64,000 nt of DNA, taken from assembly GCF_016741935.1 (NCBI RefSeq), contig NZ_JAERRG010000026.1:1-64000 (forward strand), written 5' to 3'. The position numbers and the translations under genes are program-made. This DNA is from Streptomyces endocoffeicus. Its GTDB lineage: Bacteria > Actinomycetota > Actinomycetes > Streptomycetales > Streptomycetaceae. Below the pieces are notes generated by a model. That model made no database searches. It worked only from the letters and a program-made list of their open reading frames with translations, and was not told the origin of the DNA. Shown here one piece after another: positions 49,678 to 57,452 of this stretch. How positions within the stretch are numbered: position 1 is the stretch's first letter; each line of letters opens with the position of its first letter.

Positions 49678-50463
49678 ATGCCTGCCGTCTCCCCCCGCGC
49701 CCGCACCCTCGCGCTCTGTTCCGCGCCCGTGCTCGCCCTGCTCGCGGTGGCCGCGTTCGCGCCGCTGCCGTTCACCGTGGCCCAGCCCGGTTCGACCGTG
49801 AACGTCCTGGGCTCCGACCGCGGCAAGCAGGTGATCAGCGTCTCGGGGACCGGCACCCGCAAGACCGCCGGGCAGCTGCGGATGACGACGATCCTGGCGA
49901 CCGGCCCGGACGCCACCGTGCGGGTGAAGGACGTGGTCAGCGGCTGGTTCGCCACCGACCGCGCCGTCATGCCGCATGACTCGGTCTACGTCGGCGGCAC
50001 CACCAAGGAGATCGAGCGGCACAACGCCGAGGAGATGGAGGAGTCCCAGTCCTCGGCGACCAGCGCCGCACTGGGCTACCTCCACCGTTCCCCGCGCGAC
50101 GTCAAGGTCACCCTGCGCCTCGCCGACGTCGGCGGTCCGAGCGCCGGGCTGCTCTTCTCCCTCGGCATCGTCGACAAGCTGGACGGCGACGGCCGCGGCG
50201 GCGACCTCACCGGCGGCCGGACGATCGCGGGCACCGGCACCATCGACGCCAAGGGCAAGGTCGGGGCCGTGGGCGGGGTCCCGCTGAAGACGCAGGCCGC
50301 CAAGCGGGACGGCGCCACGGTCTTCCTGGTGCCGAAGGCCGAGTGTGCCGATGCCACGGCCGAACTGCCCAAGGGGCTGCGGCTGATCCCCGTCACCACC
50401 CTCAAGGGTGCGGTGACGGCTCTGCGGGCGCTGCGGTCTGGCGGCGCGGTCCCGCACTGCTGA
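49678..50463 (+). CDS. secreted or membrane-anchored Lon-like S16 serine protease
   Basis: 261 residues. The N-terminus has a hydrophobic signal or anchor (LALCSAPVLALLAVAAFAPL). The peptidase S16 (Lon proteolytic) domain is at about 120-250: catalytic Ser in VGGPSAGLLFSLGIVDKLDG and catalytic Lys in GAVGGVPLKTQAAKRDGAT. Relatives (YlbL type) usually carry a PDZ domain between anchor and protease; here the corresponding stretch is short and only partly PDZ-like. The 3' end overlaps the convergent MFS gene by 62 bases. Confidence 0.85.
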   Translation: MPAVSPRARTLALCSAPVLALLAVAAFAPLPFTVAQPGSTVNVLGSDRGKQVISVSGTGTRKTAGQLRMTTILATGPDATVRVKDVVSGWFATDRAVMPHDSVYVGGTTKEIERHNAEEMEESQSSATSAALGYLHRSPRDVKVTLRLADVGGPSAGLLFSLGIVDKLDGDGRGGDLTGGRTIAGTGTIDAKGKVGAVGGVPLKTQAAKRDGATVFLVPKAECADATAELPKGLRLIPVTTLKGAVTALRALRSGGAVPHC

Positions 50464-51787
50464 GCGGCGCCGCCGCCCCTTCATTCACGGTCATCGCCGC
50501 CCCCTCATCCACCGTCATCGCCGTCCCCTCGTCCATCCCGCGCCAGGCCGGGAAGACCAGCGGGCTGAGCGTGGCCAGGAAGTAGACACCGCCCGTCACC
50601 AGGAAGGCAGCGGTCAGCCCCACCCCCTCGACCAGACATCCGGCCGCGAGCCCGCCGAGCGGCATCACCACCCACACCCCCGCGGTGAGCGCCCCCGAGA
50701 CCCGGCTGCGCAGCTCATCGGGGACGGCCTCGTACGTCACCGTGGTCAGGATCGGGTTGAGCATCCCCGCCGCGACCCCGCTGGCCGCCATCGTCACGGC
50801 GAGCGGGGACACCCCGGGCACGAACGCGGCGATCAGGAACCTCGGCAGCCCGCACACCAGGAAGCTCACCGCGAAGACGGTCCGGCGCGGAAAGCGGTCG
50901 CCCACCGCCCCGTACAGCAGCGCCCCCACCAGCGCCCCGCCGCCGAACAGCGCCGTGAGCAGCCCCAGTTGCACCGAACCGCCCAGGTGCCGCTCGGCGT
51001 GGACCGGCAGCAGTACGGAGGACAGGCCCTGGTCGAGGCCGTTGGTGACCATGACCATCAGCACGATGGCCAGCAGCAGCCGATGGCGCAGCAGGAAGCG
51101 GTACCCCTCGCCCAGCTCGGCGCGGTAGGCGCGGGCGGACACCGGGACGACGGGCTTGCGCGGCGCGGCGGCGGGCAGCCCGCGCAGCCCCGCCATGATC
51201 AGTACTGCGGACGCCGCGAACGTCGCCGCGTCCAGCAGCAGTACGGACGGCGGGCCGAGCAGCGCGATCAGCAGTCCGCCCAGCGCGGCGCCCAGCATCC
51301 TGGCCCCGCGCGAGGCCCCGTCGTAGAAGCTGGCCGCGCGGCTGAGGGTGGTGCCCGCCCGCTCGGCCAGCGCGGGCACGAGCACCTGGCGGGCGGTCTC
51401 GCCCGGCGCGTGGAGCAGTCCGCAGAACGCCATCAGCGCGCACAGCTGCCAGAACCGCAGCAGCCCGGCGAAGTGCAGCACCGGAATCGTGGCGACGGCC
51501 ACCCCGCACATCGAGTCGGAGGCGATGGAGACCCGTCGGCGGCCGATCCGGTCGATGACCGGCCCGCCGATAACGGCCGAGACGACCACCGGCAGGGTCG
51601 CGCAGAAGGAAACTAACCCGGCCTTGGCCGCGCTGCCCGTGGTCTCCAGGACGAACCACGGGACGGCGATCAGAGTGAGGGAATTGCCCGCGATGGAGAC
51701 GGTGTTGGCGGCGAGGACGAGTAAGAGTGGTCTTCGGTCGTCCCCGCTGTTCCCCCGGCGCTCTCCGTCTCCTGTGTCACCGGCCAT
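50402..51787 (-). CDS. MFS transporter (efflux type)
   Basis: 461 residues with about 12 membrane segments: LLLVLAANTVSIAGNSLTLI, GGPVIDRIGRRRVSIASDS (motif A), and a second-half repeat GALLYGAVGDRFPRRTVFAV. The C-terminal tail is hydrophilic and contains an eight-residue repeat of the MTVDEGAA kind. It lies one base downstream of a small gene and in an operon with an ArsR regulator, suggesting that the regulator controls export of an inhibitory compound. Confidence 0.88.
   Translation of the reverse strand: MAGDTGDGERRGNSGDDRRPLLLVLAANTVSIAGNSLTLIAVPWFVLETTGSAAKAGLVSFCATLPVVVSAVIGGPVIDRIGRRRVSIASDSMCGVAVATIPVLHFAGLLRFWQLCALMAFCGLLHAPGETARQVLVPALAERAGTTLSRAASFYDGASRGARMLGAALGGLLIALLGPPSVLLLDAATFAASAVLIMAGLRGLPAAAPRKPVVPVSARAYRAELGEGYRFLLRHRLLLAIVLMVMVTNGLDQGLSSVLLPVHAERHLGGSVQLGLLTALFGGGALVGALLYGAVGDRFPRRTVFAVSFLVCGLPRFLIAAFVPGVSPLAVTMAASGVAAGMLNPILTTVTYEAVPDELRSRVSGALTAGVWVVMPLGGLAAGCLVEGVGLTAAFLVTGGVYFLATLSPLVFPAWRGMDEGTAMTVDEGAAMTVNEGAAAPLSSAGPRRQTAAPAEPSPHP
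50471..50540 (-). repeat. 24-bp tandem repeat inside the MFS gene
   Basis: Three units of 24 bases encode the repeated eight-residue motif (DEGxAMTV) in the MFS transporter tail. The reading frame is kept. Confidence 0.8.
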
Positions 51788-51788
51788 G

Positions 51789-52013
51789 TCAGTGGTCGAA
51801 CCTGGCGGTCAGACCGGATTGTGGCAGCCGCGGCGTGGCCAGCCGCAGCCCGACCTCCACCAGCGTCCAGCCGACCCGGGCGCGCAGCACCCGGGCGCGG
51901 GCGGGGCGGGAGCGGCGGGACCGGCGGTGGGGCCGGGGCGCCTCGCGGGCCTCGTCACGCAGACGCTCGGCGCGTATGTGGTGCAGCCACAGATGGATGT
52001 CGTCGCCGTACAT
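51789..52013 (-). CDS. small hypothetical protein between ArsR and MFS genes
   Basis: 74 residues. It opens with MYGDDIHLWLHHIRAERLRD, followed by a strongly basic Arg/Pro/Ser stretch and ends with GWTLVEVGLRLATPRLPQSG. Small proteins with this beginning and end are common in Streptomyces, as far as I recall, and have no known function. It is tightly packed: 21 bases after the ArsR stop and one base before the MFS start. Confidence 0.65.
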   Translation of the reverse strand: MYGDDIHLWLHHIRAERLRDEAREAPRPHRRSRRSRPARARVLRARVGWTLVEVGLRLATPRLPQSGLTARFDH

Positions 52014-52034
52014 GTGGTTCCCCCCAGGGATCGG

Positions 52035-52631
52035 TCAGTCCTCGTCGCGCGGGAAGGCGTGCAGATGGACGCGGAGGCGAGCTGAGTTCTCGACGTCCTG
52101 GTCCACCTCCTTCTCGCGATAGCTCTCGATCACTTCGTGCACCCTGTCGCGCATTTCCGCGGCGAGCTCAGGAGCGAGGCGGATGGTGAAGCTGCTGATG
52201 TCCCAAGCGCGTCGCCATTCCTCGGACCAGTCGTGCAGGGTGCCCAGCCAGGTGGACATCTCCTGCGTGTGCAGGGTGGCCACTTCATGCAGCATGGTGT
52301 TCACCGCCCCCCGTACGGCCGGGTCGGGGTGGGCCAGGAACTCGTCGGTGCCCAGCCGCGTGCCCCTGTGCGCCGCCTTCCACCACCGCTCCCGCCCCTT
52401 GCCCCGCTCCGGGTCGTCCTTGACGAAGCCATGGGCGGCCAGCTGTCGCAGATGGTAGCTCGTGGCGCCGCTCGACTCGCCCAATCTGTCGGCCAGTTGG
52501 GACGCGGTGGCCGGTCCGTACTCGCGCAGCGCTCCGAGCAGGCGTATCCGCAGCGGATGCGCGAGTCCGCGCAGGGAGCGTGGGTCGAGCACCCGGACAT
52601 CGTCGGGCGCAGGCTCTTCGTTCTCTGCCAT
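52035..52631 (-). CDS. ArsR-like winged-helix regulator
   Basis: 198 residues from ATG 52629-52631. The winged helix is at residues 15-80 (LRGLAHPLRIRLLGALREYG, then SQLADRLGESSGATSYHLRQ). The C-terminal half is helical (EMSTWLGTLHDWSEEWRRAW) and may bind a ligand. It heads a three-gene operon with a small protein and an MFS transporter, the usual layout for a repressor of an efflux pump. Confidence 0.88.
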   Translation of the reverse strand: MAENEEPAPDDVRVLDPRSLRGLAHPLRIRLLGALREYGPATASQLADRLGESSGATSYHLRQLAAHGFVKDDPERGKGRERWWKAAHRGTRLGTDEFLAHPDPAVRGAVNTMLHEVATLHTQEMSTWLGTLHDWSEEWRRAWDISSFTIRLAPELAAEMRDRVHEVIESYREKEVDQDVENSARLRVHLHAFPRDED

Positions 52632-52647
52632 GAGCGGAGCCTAAGCG

Positions 52648-52680
52648 TGCAAAGATGTGCTTGCAACACTTTCTTTGCAA
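52648..52680. promoter_or_regulatory. operator-like repeats before the ArsR gene
   Basis: TGCAAAG at 52648-52654 and CTTTGCA at 52673-52679 form an inverted repeat, with a third TTGCAA in the middle (52661-52666). The cluster starts 17 bases before the ArsR start codon and probably mediates autoregulation. Confidence 0.55.
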
Positions 52681-52721
52681 CGGATTCTTTGGATCCGCTT
52701 CAGGGCCCCGGGCCCCGGTGC

Positions 52722-53189
52722 TCAGTCCCGCGCCGCCTGCCGCACCAGCGGGATGATCCGCAGCGGCACCGGGTTCTCCATCACGATCGCCGTCGAGGCC
52801 CGGACGATCCCCTCGAACCCCACCACCAGGTCGATCACCCGCTGGAGATCGGCGTTGGAGCGGGCCACCAGTCGGCACAGCATGTCCCCGTGACCCGTGG
52901 TGGTGTGCAGCTCCAGCACCTCCGGAACGGTCGCCAGGTGGGCCCGTACGTCCGGCCCCTGCCCCTGCTTGATCTCCAGCGTCGCGAACGCGGTGACCGG
53001 GTAGCCGAGCGCCGCCGGGTCCACATCGGGGCCGAAGCCCCGGACCACCCCCTGCGCCCGCAGCCGGTCCAGCCGTGCCTGCGCCGTGCCGCGGGCGACA
53101 CCGAGGCGGCGCGATGCCTCCAGTACCCCGATCCGCGGCTCCTCGGCGAGCAGCTCGATCAGGCGGGCGTCGAGCCCGTCGATTCCCAT
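52722..53189 (-). CDS. hpdR: Lrp/AsnC-family regulator HpdR
   Basis: 155 residues from ATG 53187-53189, with CTGGAGGGGGA upstream. The helix-turn-helix is GLDARLIELLAEEPRIGVLE plus SRRLGVARGTAQARLDRLRA; the RAM effector domain follows (PVTAFATLEIKQGQGPDVRA and TTGHGDMLCRLVARSNADLQ). It is divergent from hpdA. The arrangement is that of S. coelicolor HpdR, reported to repress hpdA and its own gene. Tyrosine or its keto acid is the likely effector. Confidence 0.9.
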   Translation of the reverse strand: MGIDGLDARLIELLAEEPRIGVLEASRRLGVARGTAQARLDRLRAQGVVRGFGPDVDPAALGYPVTAFATLEIKQGQGPDVRAHLATVPEVLELHTTTGHGDMLCRLVARSNADLQRVIDLVVGFEGIVRASTAIVMENPVPLRIIPLVRQAARD

Positions 53190-53348
53190 GCGGTCCCCCT
53201 CCAGGTCCCAGGCTTCTCTTGAGGTGTCCCCTGTGACGGTAGTCACTCTGTACATGATGCGCTGCTGAATGCACTCGTGGCTATACACACTGACCAGCGT
53301 TTTCTCTAAGTGTTGCGCATCTTGAGTCGCCGGGGGACGCTTCGAAGT
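53190..53348. promoter_or_regulatory. hpdR-hpdA divergent promoter region
   Basis: The 159-base region between the two start codons is AT-richer than its surroundings (53225-53320) and must hold both promoters and the HpdR site. I could not define the operator by eye. Confidence 0.55.
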
Positions 53349-54497
53349 ATGACTGAGACGACAGAGATGCTGCAGCAGGGGGACGCACGGCACGCCGACC
53401 CGTTCCCCGTGAAGGGGATGGACGCGGTCGTCTTCGCGGTCGGCAACGCCAAGCAGGCCGCGCACTACTACGCCACCGCCTTCGGCATGAAGCTCGTCGC
53501 CTACTCCGGCCCGGAGAACGGCAGCCGGGAGACGGCCAGTTACGTCCTCGTCTCGGGTAGCGCCCGCTTCGTGTTCACCTCCGTCATCAAGCCGGTGAGC
53601 GCCTGGGGCCGCTTCCTGTCCGAGCATGTGGCCGAGCACGGCGACGGTGTGATCGACCTCGCGGTCGAGGTGCCGGACGCGCGCGCCGCGTACGCGTACG
53701 CCCTCGATCACGGCGCCACCGGGATCGAGGAGCCGCACGAGCTCAAGGACGACCACGGCACGGTGGTCATGGCCTCGATCCGCACCTACGGCGACACCCG
53801 CCACACCCTCGTCGAGCGCACCGGCTACTTCGGCCCGTACCTCCCCGGCTACGCCGAGGCCGAGCCGATCGTCGCCCCGCCGGCGCGCCGGAACTTCCAG
53901 GCCATCGACCACTGCGTGGGCAATGTGGAGCTCGGCCGGATGGACGAGTGGGTCCGCTTCTACAACGACGTCATGGGCTTCACCAACATGAAGGAGTTCG
54001 TGGGCGACGACATCGCCACCGAGTACTCCGCGCTGATGTCGAAGGTCGTGGCGGACGGCACCCGCAAGGTGAAGTTCCCGCTCAACGAGCCCGCGGTCGG
54101 CAAGAAGAAGTCCCAGATCGATGAGTATCTGGAGTTCTACGGCGGCCCCGGCGTCCAGCACATCGCGCTCGCCACCAACGACATCGTCGCCACGGTGCAG
54201 GCGATGCGCGCGGCCGGGGTGAGCTTCCTGGACACGCCGGACTCGTACTACGAGACCCTGGGGGAGTGGGTCGGCGACACCCGCGTCCCGCTGGAGACCC
54301 TCCGCGAGCTGAAGATCCTCGCCGACCGGGACGAGGACGGCTATTTGCTCCAGATCTTCACCAAGCCGGTCCAGGACCGGCCGACCGTCTTCTTCGAGCT
54401 GATCGAGCGGCATGGCTCGATGGGCTTCGGCAAGGGCAACTTCAAGGCGCTGTTCGAGGCGATCGAGCGCGAGCAGGAGAAGCGCGGAAACCTCTGA
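53349..54497 (+). CDS. hpdA: 4-hydroxyphenylpyruvate dioxygenase
   Basis: 382 residues, the normal length. Two vicinal-oxygen-chelate domains are visible. Iron ligands are expected at His in NFQAIDHCVGNVELGRMDEW and His in GPGVQHIALATNDIVATVQ, and Glu in PTVFFELIERHGSMGFGKGN. The C-terminal FGKGNFKALFEAIEREQEKR is highly typical. It converts 4-hydroxyphenylpyruvate to homogentisate in tyrosine breakdown. It is controlled by the divergent Lrp-type regulator. ATG 53349 was chosen because it gives the family N-terminus; the 3' end is followed by tandem copies of the last codons. Confidence 0.96.
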   Translation: MTETTEMLQQGDARHADPFPVKGMDAVVFAVGNAKQAAHYYATAFGMKLVAYSGPENGSRETASYVLVSGSARFVFTSVIKPVSAWGRFLSEHVAEHGDGVIDLAVEVPDARAAYAYALDHGATGIEEPHELKDDHGTVVMASIRTYGDTRHTLVERTGYFGPYLPGYAEAEPIVAPPARRNFQAIDHCVGNVELGRMDEWVRFYNDVMGFTNMKEFVGDDIATEYSALMSKVVADGTRKVKFPLNEPAVGKKKSQIDEYLEFYGGPGVQHIALATNDIVATVQAMRAAGVSFLDTPDSYYETLGEWVGDTRVPLETLRELKILADRDEDGYLLQIFTKPVQDRPTVFFELIERHGSMGFGKGNFKALFEAIEREQEKRGNL

Positions 54498-54571
54498 CGC
54501 CATGCGCGGAAACCTCTGACCGCCAAGCGCGGCAATCTCTGACGGCCATGCGCGGCAACCTCTGACCGTCA
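54482..54571 (+). repeat. tandem duplication of the hpdA 3' end
   Basis: Four copies of a 22-23 base unit starting GCGCGGAAACCTCTGA; the first is the actual end of hpdA including its stop codon. The later copies lie after the stop and repeat the same stop triplet. Confidence 0.9.
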
Positions 54572-54572
54572 C

Positions 54573-54608
54573 GCGGGGCGGGGCCGCACGATCGCGGCCC
54601 CGCCCCGC
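54573..54608 (+). terminator. strong terminator after hpdA
   Basis: A perfect 15-pair GC-rich stem (54573-54587 with 54594-54608) and a six-base loop directly after the tandem repeats. Confidence 0.85.
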
Positions 54609-54678
54609 CCCGCATGCCCGCCTTACGCGATCGACCGCGCTTCCACACTCCAAGGGCGGAAGCCCGGGCCGGGCCGTG

Positions 54679-54718
54679 GCCGGGCGGCTGGGTGGGCGGC
54701 TGAGTGGGCGGCTGAGTG
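54679..54718 (+). repeat. 12-bp tandem repeat before the TetR gene
   Basis: Three units of GGGCGGCTGAGT type follow each other just ahead of the AT-richer leader of the TetR gene. Confidence 0.75.
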
Positions 54719-54732
54719 GTAAGAATAGGTAC

Positions 54733-55359
54733 GTGTCGAAAGAGGCCCAGGTCAGCGCCCCGCGCACGCGCAACCGCTGGGGGGAGGGCGAGCGGCTGCG
54801 CGGGGAGATCCTCGCCGCGGCCAGCCGATTGCTGTCCGAGCTCGACGGGGAGGACGGACTGACCATCCGCGGCGTCGCCCGCACCGCCGGTATCGCGCCG
54901 GCCAGCATCTACCAGCACTTCACCGATCGTGCCGCGCTCGTAGCGGGCCTCACCGACCACGAGTTCGCCCGGCTGCACACCGCGATGGAGGCGGCCGAGG
55001 ATCGCGTGGATTCTGGCGACGTGGTGGGCCGCGTGCGAGCGATGCTCCACGCCTCCTGCCGGTTCGCGATGGACAACCCGGGGCACTACCGGCTGATGAC
55101 GGCCAACGGGCCGCCCCGGACCGCGCCCGGCGTCCGTCAGGCCGGGCCACTGGCCGACGTGATCGACCTGCTCGTCGCCGGCTTCGCGCGCTGCGCCGCG
55201 GCGGGGGTCGCACTCCGGGTGCCCGCGGAGCGAGCTGCCGTGATCGCGTTCGTCGGCGCGCACGGTCGCGTCGCCCTCTTCCAGAACTCCGCCAAGCACG
55301 CCGATGCGGACTCCGTGATGTCGTTCGTCGATGAGTTCGTGTCGCTCGTTTTTGCCTGA
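54733..55359 (+). CDS. TetR-family regulator
   Basis: 208 residues from GTG 54733. The DNA-binding domain lies at about 20-70 (LRGEILAAASRLLSELDGED, then TIRGVARTAGIAPASIYQHF). The C-terminal domain (FAMDNPGHYRLMTANGPPRT onward) fits the TetR_C family with WHG-like dimer contacts. It reads toward a VOC-family gene 177 bases away, and a perfect inverted repeat with a GAAC-AATC-GTTC core lies between them, probably its operator. Confidence 0.9.
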   Translation: MSKEAQVSAPRTRNRWGEGERLRGEILAAASRLLSELDGEDGLTIRGVARTAGIAPASIYQHFTDRAALVAGLTDHEFARLHTAMEAAEDRVDSGDVVGRVRAMLHASCRFAMDNPGHYRLMTANGPPRTAPGVRQAGPLADVIDLLVAGFARCAAAGVALRVPAERAAVIAFVGAHGRVALFQNSAKHADADSVMSFVDEFVSLVFA

Positions 55360-55469
55360 GATACGGCGTTTTCGCCCATCATTTTCCCCATCTCATCCCA
55401 GCTGTTCTCCTCTGTAGTGGCGATCTTGATCAGGAGGGGTGGACGAGTGCCCTCAAGATTCCTAACATC

Positions 55470-55497
55470 TGTTCAGTAAGTCTCTGAACAATCGTTC
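55470..55497. promoter_or_regulatory. TetR-type operator ahead of the VOC gene
   Basis: TGTTCAG-N7-CTGAACA at 55470-55490 is a perfect inverted repeat, and the overlapping GAAC-AATC-GTTC at 55486-55497 is a typical TetR half-site pair. It lies 39 bases before the VOC start codon. Confidence 0.65.
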
Positions 55498-55535
55498 GGT
55501 AACTTTCTGTGGGGGCGAGATTGGAAAGGATCGAC

Positions 55536-56207
55536 ATGTTTCATCTTGATCACCTCTGCCTGGGCGTCCGCGAGTTGGGCGACGGCGTCCGCCGGGTGCG
55601 GGAGGAGACGGGACTCGCCCACTACGACGGTGGCGTCCTCGCCGCCGCCATCGCGAACACGATCTTCCCGCTCGGCGGGGACGTCTACCTGGAGGTCGAG
55701 GCGGTGACGGCCCCCGCGGCCGTGCGGGATGCGGGGGCCGCCTGGTTCGACCGGGCCGTCGCGGATGGCGACCGGTGGATGTTCTGGAGCCTGCGCGCCG
55801 ACACCCTCGAGGAGCTGGCCGCGGTCGCGCAGCGGCTCGGCGGCGAAGTGGCGCGGCTTCCGGGACGCGTCCAGCCCGACGGCACCCAGCGCATCATCAC
55901 CACCGCGCCCGGCCCCGGCCGCGCGCTCGACACGTGCTGGCGCCGGGGGCTGCCGAACTGGTTCTACCGGGAGGACCCGGCCACCAACCCGGATCGTGGG
56001 GCGGCGGAGCACGGTGAGCGCGGGGTGGCCGTGACCCGGCTGGAGATCGGCGCTGACGCCGGGGAACTGCGGGAGCACATCGGTGCCGAGACCTTCGACC
56101 GGCTGCCGCTGGCGGTCGTGCCCGGCCGGCCGGGCGTGCACGCGGTCACGGTGCGCACCGCGTCCGGGCGCGAGGTCACGCTGCGCAGGGACCCGGCCGA
56201 CCTGTAG
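55536..56207 (+). CDS. VOC-superfamily (glyoxalase-like) protein
   Basis: 223 residues from ATG 55536, preceded by GGAAAGG. N-terminal FHLDHLCLGVRELGDGVRRV is a glyoxalase-like fold with the first metal-type His; the centre reads ANTIFPLGGDVYLEVEAVTA with the Glu position. The C-terminal part (RGVAVTRLEIGADAGELREH) looks like the second half-module. Members isomerise, dioxygenate or merely bind small molecules; the substrate is unknown. Likely controlled by the TetR protein encoded upstream. Confidence 0.85.
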   Translation: MFHLDHLCLGVRELGDGVRRVREETGLAHYDGGVLAAAIANTIFPLGGDVYLEVEAVTAPAAVRDAGAAWFDRAVADGDRWMFWSLRADTLEELAAVAQRLGGEVARLPGRVQPDGTQRIITTAPGPGRALDTCWRRGLPNWFYREDPATNPDRGAAEHGERGVAVTRLEIGADAGELREHIGAETFDRLPLAVVPGRPGVHAVTVRTASGREVTLRRDPADL

Positions 56208-56270
56208 GGCATATGCGCCCACACTCCCGTGTCCATGCGCCGCTGGTGCCAGAAAAAGCGAACACCTGAA

Positions 56271-56284
56271 TGGGAGCGCTTTCT
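56271..56284. promoter_or_regulatory. LacI/CebR-like half-conserved operator
   Basis: TGGGAGCGCTTTCT agrees with 11 of 14 positions of the CebR consensus (TGGGAGCGCTCCCA); the left half is perfect. It lies 70 bases before the Tat-exported protein gene. Another LacI-type regulator could use it. Confidence 0.4.
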
Positions 56285-56353
56285 CACCGTCTACACTCAC
56301 GGCGATCTGTTCACTCCAACACGGCGTGATCACACGGGAGTTGTTGAGTATCA

Positions 56354-57379
56354 ATGCACACGGAAAAGTACACTGCGGGCCGTTTGACCAGGCGTAGGTT
56401 CACCCTCGGCGGGGGAGTCGCCGCGGCCGGCGCGCTCGGTGCCTTCGCCGCCCGCGCGGGGGCCACCACCGTGGCGGGCGGCCGGTTCGACCTGTCGGTG
56501 CCCTCCACCCAGCTGATCCGCGAGAAGACCCCGCACAACTCCACCGTGCTGCAGTCCTTCGCGTTCGACGACGTGGGCGGGCACGTCTACACGATCCAGC
56601 TGATGGAGGGCGGGATCCGGCTCAGCGGGGAGTCCGCCCCCGTCTCCGGCGCCGACCGCGCCGCCCACGGCGATCTGTGCGTCACCAAGCTGTCCCTGGC
56701 CGGGGCGGAGCTGGGCTCGATGTACCTCAAGGGGTTCGGGCACGGCGTCGCCATGGGCTGTGAGCCGGTCGGCTCGACGGCCTATCTGTGGACCGAGTCG
56801 GACGCCAACCCCGACTCCGGCTACGGCCGCGCCATCAGCCGCCTCAAGTTCGCCGATGGCACCGTGCTGTCGTCCGGTTCGTCCTCGCTGGTCAAGCACC
56901 GCCCGGTGGCGGGCTCCACCAGCAATCAGCCCGCCGTCGACATGCTCAACCGTCGGCTGCTGCTGCGCCACCGCCTCGGCGGCGAGGTCCGCTACCGGCT
57001 GATGAGCCTGTCCGGGGTCAGCGCGGGCGACTACACCGCCGTGTACGACGACATACCCCAGACCGGTGTCGAGGACGGCGAGGTCTTCCAGGGCTTCACG
57101 GTCCTCGGCGACTACGTGTACCAGCTCACCGGCACCGCCTACACCGGCGAGGACGGCGCCAACCCGCCCTCCGGCCACGGCAACACCTACGTCTCCTGCG
57201 TCGATCTGCGCACCGGCGAACTCGTCCAGCGCGCCCGCACCGAGGCCGCCTACTCGCTGAGCTACCGCGAGCCCGAGGGGATGGCCGTCCAGCTGTCCAG
57301 CCCGCGCCGGCTGTGCATGGGCTTCGCCTCGGGCGCCGCCGGGGACCGTAAGGTCAGCGTCTACTACAAGGCGCAGTAG
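56354..57379 (+). CDS. Tat-exported beta-propeller-like protein (P68 receptor-binding-domain type)
   Basis: 341 residues. The twin-arginine signal is RLTRRRFTLGGGVAAAGALG, with cleavage probably after the ARAGATT region. The mature part is beta-rich with regularly spaced strands (FAFDDVGGHVYTIQLMEGG, LCVTKLSLAGAELGSMYLKG, GFTVLGDYVYQLTGTAYTG), similar to proteins annotated as teichoic-acid TagC or phage-P68 receptor-binding domains in Streptomyces. A carbohydrate-related extracellular role is likely but not shown. It appears monocistronic. Confidence 0.75.
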   Translation: MHTEKYTAGRLTRRRFTLGGGVAAAGALGAFAARAGATTVAGGRFDLSVPSTQLIREKTPHNSTVLQSFAFDDVGGHVYTIQLMEGGIRLSGESAPVSGADRAAHGDLCVTKLSLAGAELGSMYLKGFGHGVAMGCEPVGSTAYLWTESDANPDSGYGRAISRLKFADGTVLSSGSSSLVKHRPVAGSTSNQPAVDMLNRRLLLRHRLGGEVRYRLMSLSGVSAGDYTAVYDDIPQTGVEDGEVFQGFTVLGDYVYQLTGTAYTGEDGANPPSGHGNTYVSCVDLRTGELVQRARTEAAYSLSYREPEGMAVQLSSPRRLCMGFASGAAGDRKVSVYYKAQ

Positions 57380-57452
57380 ACCGACAATTTCGCGGTAACC
57401 CGTCCGCTGCAGCGATCTTCCCCGGGCGCTTCCCGGGTGCGAGTCTGGAGAT

